From Limnohabitans sp. (lineage in GTDB: Bacteria; Pseudomonadota; Gammaproteobacteria; Burkholderiales; Burkholderiaceae_C), in contig JAKFXJ010000384.1 of the NCBI GenBank assembly GCA_021731425.1, forward strand, positions 1-8,266: DNA of 8,266 bases. The letters run 5' to 3'. The position numbers were made by a program, and so were the translations under genes. The notes under the pieces are model-generated. The model was given only the letters and a program-made list of their open reading frames with translations, was not told where the DNA came from and did not search any database. This document shows positions 1-5,751 of the stretch, piece after piece; position 1 is the first letter of the stretch, and every line of letters begins with the position of its first letter.

Positions 1-562
1 GCCGCAAACTGGCGTCCAACGCGGTGGTGGGTTCGTCGGCCAACAGCAGCTTGGGCTCGGAGGCCAGGGCCATGGCCATCATGGCGCGTTGGCGTTGGCC
101 ACCCGATAACTGGTGAGGATACGCCCCAAAACGGCGCTCCGGGTCGTCGATGCCGGTTTCAGACAACAAGTGCACGGCCCGCGCATCGGCATCGCGCCGG
201 GGCAAGAGCTTTTTGAGTTGCAGCACTTCCGAGATTTGCTGGCCCACCGTAATCAAAGGGTTGAGCGCCGTCATCGGCTCCTGAAAAATCATGGCGATCT
301 CGTCGCCACGGATGCGCTGCATCTCGCCGGGCGTTTGCTGCAGCAAGTCCTGACCTTGCCACAGCACTTGGCCCGACAGCTCAGCAGACTCCAGCAAACG
401 CAGCACCGACAGCGCGGTGACGGATTTGCCCGATCCCGATTCGCCCACCAAAGCCACCCGCTCACCGGGCTGGATGCACAGGTTCACGCCATGCACCACC
501 GTCTGCCCACCAAAGGCGATGCGCAGGTCTTTCAGTTCCAGCAAAGCTTGCGGCGTGCTCAT
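1..562 (-). CDS. yejF: YejF-like peptide ABC transporter ATP-binding protein, N-terminal part (cut by window edge)
   Basis: This is the ATPase that powers the YejABE peptide importer on the cytoplasmic face of the inner membrane. The 187 codons visible here cover almost one complete nucleotide-binding domain. Walker A is GESGSGKS at residues 40-47, the Q-loop Gln is residue 94 ([12 protein letters not shown]), the ABC signature LSGGQ is at 152-156, Walker B LLLADE is at 172-177 and the D-loop ALDA is at 181-184. This arrangement is typical of the DppD/OppD/YejF peptide-transport ATPases. The start codon overlaps the yejE stop as ATGA, and a purine-rich AGGTGG lies 4 nt upstream. E. coli YejF is a fused protein with two such domains, but the H-loop and any second domain lie beyond position 1, so the fusion cannot be confirmed. 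The gene name rests on its place after yejA, yejB and yejE. No defect is seen in the visible part. Confidence 0.9.
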   Translation of the reverse strand, partial: MSTPQALLELKDLRIAFGGQTVVHGVNLCIQPGERVALVGESGSGKSVTALSVLRLLESAELSGQVLWQGQDLLQQTPGEMQRIRGDEIAMIFQEPMTALNPLITVGQQISEVLQLKKLLPRRDADARAVHLLSETGIDDPERRFGAYPHQLSGGQRQRAMMAMALASEPKLLLADEPTTALDASLR

Positions 563-1614
563 GCGTCCACCTTTCGTGGATCGAGCGCGTCGCGCAAAGC
601 GTCGCCCATGAAGGTCAAGAGCAGCAAGGTCACCACCAGCACCACAAAAGTGGACATCGATATCCACCAAGCGTCGATGTTGTTTTTGCCTTGGGCCAAC
701 AACTCTCCCAAGGAAGGTGTGCCCGGCGGCACGCCCAAGCCCAAGAAGTCCAGCGAGGTCAGGGCCAAAATGGCCCCGCTCATGCGAAACGGCAAGAAGG
801 TCACCACCGGGGTCATGCTGTTGGGCAACACGTGCCTCCACATGATCTGCCAATGCCCCAGGCCCAACGCCCGCGCGGATTTGACGTAATCGAGCTGTCG
901 GTTGCGCAAAAACTCTGCCCGAACATAGTCGGACAAACCCATCCAGCCAAACAGGCCGAGCAGCAAGAGCAGCAAACCCACACTGGGCTCGAACACGGCC
1001 GAGAAGATGATCAGCAAATACAGCTCAGGCATGGCACTCCAGACTTCAATGAAGCGCTGAAACACCAAGTCGGTCTTGCCCACAAAAAAGCCCTGCACCG
1101 CGCCGGTCAACACCCCCAGCACCACGCCCAACAAGGTGAGTGCCAAAGCAAACAGCACCGACACCCGAAAGCCATAAAGCAAACGCGCCAAGACATCACG
1201 CCCCCGGTCGTCGGTGCCCAGCCAATTGCGTGCCGTGGGCGGTGCCGGATTGGGCAAGGGCGCAAAGTAGTCGAGGGTGCTGTGGTGGTAAGGGTTGGGT
1301 GCCTGCAAAGCCCAGTTGCCGCCCTTGTGCAGTTGCTGCTGGATAAAAGGATCCAAGTAATCGGCGGGCGTGTCGAAATCACCCCCAAACACCTTTTCTG
1401 GCAAGGTCTGCACCACCGGGAAATACCATTGCCTCTCAAAACGCACCACCAAGGGTTTGTCGTTGGACAAAAACTCGGCCCCCAGGCTCAAGATGAACAG
1501 GGTCACAAAAACGACCAAGCTGCCAAAGCCCAAGCGGTTGCGCCTGAAACGCCGCCATGCCCGGGCAGAAGGCGACATCTGCTGAGGGAAAACGGTGGGG
1601 TTGGCAGCGGTCAT
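559..1614 (-). CDS. yejE: Peptide ABC transporter permease YejE
   Basis: Inner-membrane permease that pairs with YejB to form the translocation channel of the YejABEF peptide importer. The 351-residue product is close to the length of E. coli YejE (about 341). It starts with a basic stretch (RRFRRNR, 21-27) and a first membrane segment at about 30-50. A long soluble loop (about 51-130) follows; its NDKPLVVR and WYFP stretches match what I recall of E. coli YejE. The family motif LGTDDRGRDV is at 132-141, ahead of the core membrane segments. The cytoplasmic EAA loop that docks on the ATPase is at about 242-265 (DYVKSARALGLG then HVLPN). The conserved LTSLDFLGLGVP is at 285-296, followed by PSLGELLAQGKNN. 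The C-terminus RDALDPRK is also typical. The start overlaps the yejB stop as ATGA and the stop overlaps the yejF start, implying translational coupling on one transcript. Confidence 0.95.
   Translation of the reverse strand: MTAANPTVFPQQMSPSARAWRRFRRNRLGFGSLVVFVTLFILSLGAEFLSNDKPLVVRFERQWYFPVVQTLPEKVFGGDFDTPADYLDPFIQQQLHKGGNWALQAPNPYHHSTLDYFAPLPNPAPPTARNWLGTDDRGRDVLARLLYGFRVSVLFALALTLLGVVLGVLTGAVQGFFVGKTDLVFQRFIEVWSAMPELYLLIIFSAVFEPSVGLLLLLLGLFGWMGLSDYVRAEFLRNRQLDYVKSARALGLGHWQIMWRHVLPNSMTPVVTFLPFRMSGAILALTSLDFLGLGVPPGTPSLGELLAQGKNNIDAWWISMSTFVVLVVTLLLLTFMGDALRDALDPRKVDA
567..572 (-). promoter_or_regulatory. Ribosome binding site for yejF
   Basis: On the minus strand AGGTGG stands 4 nt before the yejF ATG, inside the last codons of yejE. 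It supports the start at 562 and suggests that re-initiation at the ATGA overlap is helped by a local Shine-Dalgarno. Confidence 0.5.
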
Positions 1615-2648
1615 TTGTCAAACTTCACGCGAGGGTCCACCCACAGGTAGCACAGGTCACTGATCAGCTTGGTGACCAGACCGATCAAGGTGAACAAATA
1701 CAAAGTGCCCAGCACCACCGGGTAGTCGCGCCGGATCACCGCCTCGTAACTGAGCAGCCCCAGGCCGTCGAGCGAGAACAGGGTTTCAATGAGCAAGGAG
1801 CCCGTGAAAAACGCGCCAATGAACGCCGCTGGGAAGCCTGTGACCAGCGGAATCAGCGCGTTGCGCATGACATGGCGGTAAAGCACCCGGTTTTCACTCA
1901 GGCCTTTGGCGCGAGCGGTCAACACATATTGTTTGCGGATTTCTTCGAGAAACGCGTTCTTGGTCAGCATGGTGATGACGGCAAACGAGCCCAGCACACT
2001 GGCCGTGACCGGCAAGGCGATGTGCCACAAATAATCGACCACTTTGGCGCCCCAACTCAGCTGCTCCCAGTTGGACGAGGTCAGACCGCGAAGCGGGAAC
2101 CACTGCAGTTGCCCGCCAAAGATCACCAGCAAAGCCACGCCCAGCACAAAGCCCGGAATGGCGTAACCCACCAGCACCAGCAAACTGGTGAGCGTGTCGA
2201 AGCGCGTGCCCGCCCGCACCGCCTTGGCGATACCCAAAGGCACAGAAACCAGATAACTCAGGAAAAACGTCCACAAACCCAGGCTGATGGACACAGGCAA
2301 CTTTTCCTTGATGAGGCTCCAGACGTCTTTGGGGTAGAAAAAGCTCTTGCCCAAATCAAACTGCGCAAATTGCTGGAGCATCATCCAAAAACGCTCGGCG
2401 GGTGGTTTGTCAAAGCCGTACAGCGTTTTGATTTCGGCAATGCGTGCGGCATCCACGCCCTGACGGCCTCGGTAGCCGCTGCCCGCAGCGGCTGCGCCCT
2501 CCCCGCCCGTGTCGCGGCCTTGCAGTTGGGCCACCATTTGCTCGACCGGGCCGCCGGGCACAAACTGGATCACCACAAAGGTCATCAACAACACCCCGAA
2601 CAAGGTTGGGATCATCAGCAGCAAGCGTTTGAAAATGTAGGCCAGCAT
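1611..2648 (-). CDS. yejB: Peptide ABC transporter permease YejB
   Basis: Inner-membrane permease and partner of YejE in the peptide importer. The 345-residue product begins with the first membrane segment (about 8-29, RLLLMIPTLFGVLLMTFVV) and then IQFVPGGPVEQ, the usual start of this permease family. A Gly/Ala-rich insert at about 44-66 ending in YRGRQGVDAARIAEI is diagnostic: E. coli YejB has an equivalent but longer insert ending YRGGRGLDPEVIAEI, whereas generic DppB/OppB permeases lack it. The EAA loop is at about 240-270 (YVLTARAKGL then HVMRNALIPLV). FFTGSLLIETLFSLDGLGLL is at 280-299 and the product ends in VDPRVKFDK. The roughly 19-residue shortfall against the E. coli protein (about 364) lies mainly in the insert. 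The start sits 3 nt after the yejA stop with no strong Shine-Dalgarno, so expression probably depends on coupling to yejA. Confidence 0.95.
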   Translation of the reverse strand: MLAYIFKRLLLMIPTLFGVLLMTFVVIQFVPGGPVEQMVAQLQGRDTGGEGAAAAGSGYRGRQGVDAARIAEIKTLYGFDKPPAERFWMMLQQFAQFDLGKSFFYPKDVWSLIKEKLPVSISLGLWTFFLSYLVSVPLGIAKAVRAGTRFDTLTSLLVLVGYAIPGFVLGVALLVIFGGQLQWFPLRGLTSSNWEQLSWGAKVVDYLWHIALPVTASVLGSFAVITMLTKNAFLEEIRKQYVLTARAKGLSENRVLYRHVMRNALIPLVTGFPAAFIGAFFTGSLLIETLFSLDGLGLLSYEAVIRRDYPVVLGTLYLFTLIGLVTKLISDLCYLWVDPRVKFDK

Positions 2649-2651
2649 GGG

Positions 2652-4532
2652 TCAAGGAGCCTTTGGGGATGTGGGGGCGGCTACAGAAGATGAGGCATTG
2701 GGCGACCACCACACGGTGGTGACCAGTTTTTCAGGCTGGTAAAAACGGGGCAAATCGGCGGGTCGCGCAAACGCTTTGGCCCGCCAGGACACCCGGTGCA
2801 CGGCCCCATACCAATGCGGCACCACGTAATGGCCGTGGCGCAGCACCCGGTCGAGCGCACGCAGGCTGGTCACCAGTTCGGGCCTTGACGTGGCGCTCAC
2901 CACTTTGTCCAGCAGCGCGTCCACGGCGGGGTCTTTGAGACCGATCACATTGCCTGAACCCTCCACATCGGCCGATCGGCTGCCATAACGCTCGAGCAAC
3001 TCGGTGCCGGGCGCTTCGCTGCCCACAGTGCGGTTGCTGACGATGTCAAAGTCGAACACGTCCATGCGTTTTTGCAGCAGCGCAAAGTCGATCACTTTGT
3101 ATTGGACTTTGATGCCCAGTTTTTCGAGGTTCTTGGCAAAGGGTGTCACCACGCGGCCCATGGAGCCCGAACTGTCCAGAAACTCAATGGTGAAGGCTTG
3201 TCCCTTGGCATTACGCAAAGCAGCATCTTTGTAGGTCCATCCAGCGTCTTTGAGCAAATCACGCGCTTGGCGCAAATGGTCGCGCAGGGTGTGGCCAGAA
3301 GCGGGGTCGAGCGCAGTTTGGGGCGGTTGTGGCACATCCTGGTCAAACACTGCCGCAGGCAGCTTGGCCCGCAAGGGGGTGAGCAAGGCCAACTCATCGG
3401 GACCCGGTTTACCTTTGGCTTCGAAATCGCTGGCCACAAAATAGCCGCGCACCCGGCTGTAGGCGTTGTAAAACAGTTGGCGGTTCAGCCACTCGAAATC
3501 CATGGCCAGCGCAATGGCTTGGCGCACCCGCACGTCCTGGAACTTGTCACGGCGTGTGTTGAACAAAAACCCTTGAAAGTCGCCCGCGTTGCCATGCGGC
3601 AATTCGGCCTTGATCAAATCACCGCGCTCAAAGGCCCGGCCAGTGAAGGCCCGGGCCCACTCCCGTGCGATGAAAGACTGCATGTAATCGAACTCGCCTG
3701 CCTTGAAGGCTTCGAGCTGGGCCGTGGGGTCTTTGTAGATTTTGTAGGTGATGCGGTCGAAATTGAATTGGCCCTTGCGAACATTCAAGTCACGCGCCCA
3801 ATAAGCCGGGTCGCGCTCGTAGGTGATGTCTTTGCCAAACTGCACACGGCCAATGCGGTAGGGGCCGGACGCGATCGGGATGTCCATCACCATTTGGTCC
3901 AGCGGTTGATGGGCGCCACCTTCCAGCCCCCACTTTTGGCTGAACACGGGCAAGCTGCCCACGATCAAGGGCAGTTCGCTGTTGGGTCGCACAAAATCAA
4001 AACGAATGCTGCGCTCGGCCAACACGGTTGCGCCTTTGACTTCGCCAAAATACGTGCGGTACTGGGGCGCAGCCTGTTTGCTGGTCAGGCGCTCAAAAGA
4101 GTGCCGCACATCGGCCGCCAGCACCGGGTCACCGTTGTGAAAACGGGCTTGCGGGTGAATCTGGAAGGTGACCGACATGCGGTCGCTGGCCACCGCCACA
4201 TCCGAAGCCAGCAAGCCATAGGCCGTGGTCGGCTCGTCCATATTGCCCACCAACAAGGTGTCAAACATCATGCCCAGCATGGACGGCGGTGCGCTGCCCT
4301 TCAAGGTGAAGGGGTTGTACTTGTCGAAGTTGGACTGCCGGGTGGGCGGCACCAGCATGATCTCGCCGCCTTTGGGTGCGACGGGGTTCACATAAGCAAA
4401 GTGGGTAAATCCGGCCGGGTAGCGAATGTCGCCGAATTGGGCGTAAGCGTGGGCGGCCCAAGCATTGCCCATGAGCGCAAGCCCGAGGGCCAAGCAGCAG
4501 TGTGTCCAGAAACGGGCCATGGGTCTTCGCAT
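2652..4532 (-). CDS. yejA: Periplasmic peptide-binding protein YejA (SBP family 5), first gene of the yejABEF operon
   Basis: Extracytoplasmic solute-binding protein that captures peptides and delivers them to YejBE. In E. coli the system imports microcin C, and in other bacteria it has been linked to antimicrobial-peptide tolerance; the substrate here is unknown. The start is ambiguous. ATG 4532 (626 residues) and ATG 4520 (622 residues) both give a good signal peptide: basic start, then hydrophobic [11 protein letters not shown], with a signal peptidase I site after AWA or AHA. The Cys pair is not in a lipobox, so a soluble periplasmic protein is expected. An upstream in-frame ATG at 4631 would run antisense into fabI and bury the signal peptide, so I rejected it. 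Counting from 4520, [13 protein letters not shown] (41-53) matches the YejA family, and [17 protein letters not shown] (127-143) is the classic family-5 motif. The C-terminal 15-20 residues are a low-complexity Ser/Ala/Pro tail. Neither start has a convincing Shine-Dalgarno. Confidence 0.93.
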   Translation of the reverse strand: MRRPMARFWTHCCLALGLALMGNAWAAHAYAQFGDIRYPAGFTHFAYVNPVAPKGGEIMLVPPTRQSNFDKYNPFTLKGSAPPSMLGMMFDTLLVGNMDEPTTAYGLLASDVAVASDRMSVTFQIHPQARFHNGDPVLAADVRHSFERLTSKQAAPQYRTYFGEVKGATVLAERSIRFDFVRPNSELPLIVGSLPVFSQKWGLEGGAHQPLDQMVMDIPIASGPYRIGRVQFGKDITYERDPAYWARDLNVRKGQFNFDRITYKIYKDPTAQLEAFKAGEFDYMQSFIAREWARAFTGRAFERGDLIKAELPHGNAGDFQGFLFNTRRDKFQDVRVRQAIALAMDFEWLNRQLFYNAYSRVRGYFVASDFEAKGKPGPDELALLTPLRAKLPAAVFDQDVPQPPQTALDPASGHTLRDHLRQARDLLKDAGWTYKDAALRNAKGQAFTIEFLDSSGSMGRVVTPFAKNLEKLGIKVQYKVIDFALLQKRMDVFDFDIVSNRTVGSEAPGTELLERYGSRSADVEGSGNVIGLKDPAVDALLDKVVSATSRPELVTSLRALDRVLRHGHYVVPHWYGAVHRVSWRAKAFARPADLPRFYQPEKLVTTVWWSPNASSSVAAPTSPKAP

Positions 4533-4540
4533 GCGACAAT
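4532..4540 (+). promoter_or_regulatory. Possible extended -10 promoter element for fabI
   Basis: TGCGACAAT (TG at 4532-4533, hexamer GACAAT at 4535-4540, four of six matches to TATAAT) lies about 30 nt before the fabI ATG. Transcription would begin near 4547 and leave room for the ribosome binding site. No recognisable -35 box is seen upstream, so this is a weak call. It overlaps the likely yejA start codon. Confidence 0.3.
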
Positions 4541-4556
4541 TCTGCCCACATTTTTC

Positions 4557-4561
4557 AGGAG
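4557..4561 (+). promoter_or_regulatory. Ribosome binding site for fabI
   Basis: AGGAG lies 8 nt before the ATG at 4570. It is the best Shine-Dalgarno in the window and fixes the fabI start, ruling out in-frame upstream ATGs at 4465 and nearby. Confidence 0.85.
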
Positions 4562-4569
4562 TTGTAGGC

Positions 4570-5385
4570 ATGACCACAAAAACAGGATTTCTGTCGGGCA
4601 AAAAGTTGTTGATCACCGGCGTGTTGTCCAACCGCTCGATCGCTTATGGCATCGCCAAGGCCTGCCACGCTCAAGGCGCCGAACTGGCTTTCAGCTACGT
4701 GGGCGAGCGCTTCAAGGACCGCATCACCGAATTCGCGGCCGATTTTGACTCCAAGCTGATTTTTGATTGCGACGTGGGCAGTGACGAGCAAATTGAAAAA
4801 CTGTTCACCGACTTGTCTGCCACTTGGCCCAAGTTCGACGGTTTTGTGCACGCCATTGGCTACGCGCCCCGAGAAGCGATTGCCGGTGATTTCTTGGACG
4901 GTTTGTCGCGCGAAGGCTTCAAGATCGCCCACGACATCAGCGCCTACAGCTTCCCCGCCATGGCCAAAGCAGCCCTGCCTTACTTGAACGACAAGTCGGC
5001 TGTTTTGACCCTGACTTATCTTGGCGCGATCCGCACGGTGCCCAACTACAACACCATGGGCTTGGCCAAAGCCAGTTTGGAGGCTTCGGTGCGTTACCTC
5101 GCCGAGTCGCTGGGCAGCCAAAATCGCGGCCTGCGGGCCAACGGTATTTCGGCCGGTCCCATCAAGACACTGGCGGCCAGTGGCATCAAGGGTTTTGGCA
5201 AGATTTTGTCGGTGGTGGCCGAAGCCTCGCCGATTCGCCGCAACGTGACCATTGAGGACGTGGGCAATGTGGCGGCCTTCATGTTGAGCGACTTGGCCGC
5301 AGGTGTGACGGCCGAGATCACCTATGTGGACGGTGGTTTCAGCCAAGTGGTCGGTGGCATTGCGGAGCCAGCAGCTGTGGCTTGA
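4570..5385 (+). CDS. fabI: Enoyl-[acyl-carrier-protein] reductase (NADH), FabI
   Basis: Cytoplasmic enzyme that reduces trans-2-enoyl-ACP to acyl-ACP with NADH, the last step of each round of type II fatty acid elongation and the target of triclosan. The 271-residue product is slightly longer than E. coli FabI (262) and is a short-chain dehydrogenase/reductase throughout. The nucleotide-binding stretch [15 protein letters not shown] is at about 15-29 and HAIGYAP at 94-100. The FabI-type catalytic residues Tyr150, Tyr160 and Lys167 fall within [20 protein letters not shown] and correspond to E. coli Tyr146, Tyr156 and Lys163. [19 protein letters not shown] and the C-terminal VDGGFS are also typical. 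Gly97 corresponds to E. coli Gly93, the site of a known triclosan-resistance change, and is the unmutated residue here. The start is chosen from the AGGAG 8 nt upstream. The gene is single, divergent from yejA and convergent with the decarboxylase gene, with which it shares a terminator. Confidence 0.97.
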   Translation: MTTKTGFLSGKKLLITGVLSNRSIAYGIAKACHAQGAELAFSYVGERFKDRITEFAADFDSKLIFDCDVGSDEQIEKLFTDLSATWPKFDGFVHAIGYAPREAIAGDFLDGLSREGFKIAHDISAYSFPAMAKAALPYLNDKSAVLTLTYLGAIRTVPNYNTMGLAKASLEASVRYLAESLGSQNRGLRANGISAGPIKTLAASGIKGFGKILSVVAEASPIRRNVTIEDVGNVAAFMLSDLAAGVTAEITYVDGGFSQVVGGIAEPAAVA

Positions 5386-5427
5386 TTGGGTTGTTCGCTC
5401 CTTGGGGTGCGTGCCCTCTTCAATACC

Positions 5428-5512
5428 GCCTGAGGCGAGGCGGGCGCTGCCCGGGCTCATAACTCGCTTCGCTCGCCAAATCGCCCGGTTCAGCGCCCAC
5501 CTCACCTCAGGC
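5428..5512. repeat. Long imperfect inverted repeat with a 26-nt loop
   Basis: The left arm 5428-5449 pairs with the right arm 5491-5512: 22 positions, 20 of them Watson-Crick. The outer part is GCCTGAGG against CCTCAGGC and the inner part GGGCGCTG against CAGCGCCC. After a 1x2 internal loop a second 6-bp helix forms (CCGGGC 5451-5456 with GCCCGG 5483-5488), closing a loop at 5457-5482. The two mismatches (C5436/A5504 and C5441/A5499) become G·U wobbles if the minus strand is transcribed. No T-run follows on the plus strand, so this is not a classical intrinsic terminator. It could be a dispersed intergenic hairpin repeat, an mRNA 3'-end stabiliser or an attenuating structure. Its identity is unknown. 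Confidence 0.75.
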
Positions 5513-5637
5513 TCGGTGGGTGTTCTTGTGGCCATGGGCCAGATGAAGTTGGCATGACTGCTCGGGTGTTCGGGCTTGATCAACCAACGGCGCTTGGCCA
5601 CTTGCCTTGAAGAGTGGGATCAAACAAGCATCTCCTT

Positions 5638-5675
5638 GAATTGAAAAAAGCGGCGAAAGCCGCTTTTTTCAATTC
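5638..5675. terminator. Bidirectional Rho-independent terminator
   Basis: Perfect 17-bp arms (5638-5654 and 5659-5675) flank a GAAA loop (5655-5658). The GC core is GCGGC/GCCGC, followed by six Ts on the plus strand (5664-5669) and, by symmetry, six Ts on the minus strand (complement of 5644-5649). It is placed to stop fabI transcripts from the left and decarboxylase transcripts from the right, about 80 bp past the decarboxylase stop. Confidence 0.92.
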
Positions 5676-5751
5676 TCCCCCTGCACAGGGCCCCAACTCA
5701 CCTGCCCTCCCCTTGAAACCGAAATACCAAGGGCGACACCCCCGAGAACTT

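Larger units (their letters stand above)
5386..5751. other. Noncoding convergent gap between fabI and the decarboxylase gene
   Basis: This stretch of about 366 bp lies between two stop codons. The short open frames across it have no recognisable protein features or good start signals, so I call no gene. It contains a long imperfect inverted repeat (5428-5512) and a symmetric terminator hairpin (5638-5675). I see nothing identifiable in 5513-5637 or 5676-5751. Confidence 0.8.

Noticed and set aside
691..1650. 319-codon open frame on the plus strand opposite yejE
   Set aside because: Same antisense artefact: Gln/His/Arg-rich, no motif, fully overlapping a well-supported permease gene.
1557..2693. 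378-codon open frame on the plus strand opposite yejB
   Set aside because: Composition is dominated by Gln, His and Arg, as expected from reversed hydrophobic membrane-protein codons. It has no ribosome site and no recognisable domain.
4533..4631. N-terminal extension of YejA from the upstream in-frame ATG at 4631
   Set aside because: It would put 33 or more non-hydrophobic residues before a clear signal peptide and is antisense to the first 20 codons of fabI. Starts at 4532 or 4520 fit secretion.
3072..4748. 558-codon open frame on the plus strand opposite yejA
   Set aside because: It is the antisense shadow of a GC-rich gene: rich in His, Gln, Arg and Gly with no domain pattern, and it covers yejA, whose family motifs are clear. 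It also runs into the fabI start out of frame.
4555..5601. 348-codon minus-strand open frame opposite fabI
   Set aside because: It overlaps fabI entirely, lacks motifs and a ribosome site, and starts in the intergenic gap without a plausible promoter.
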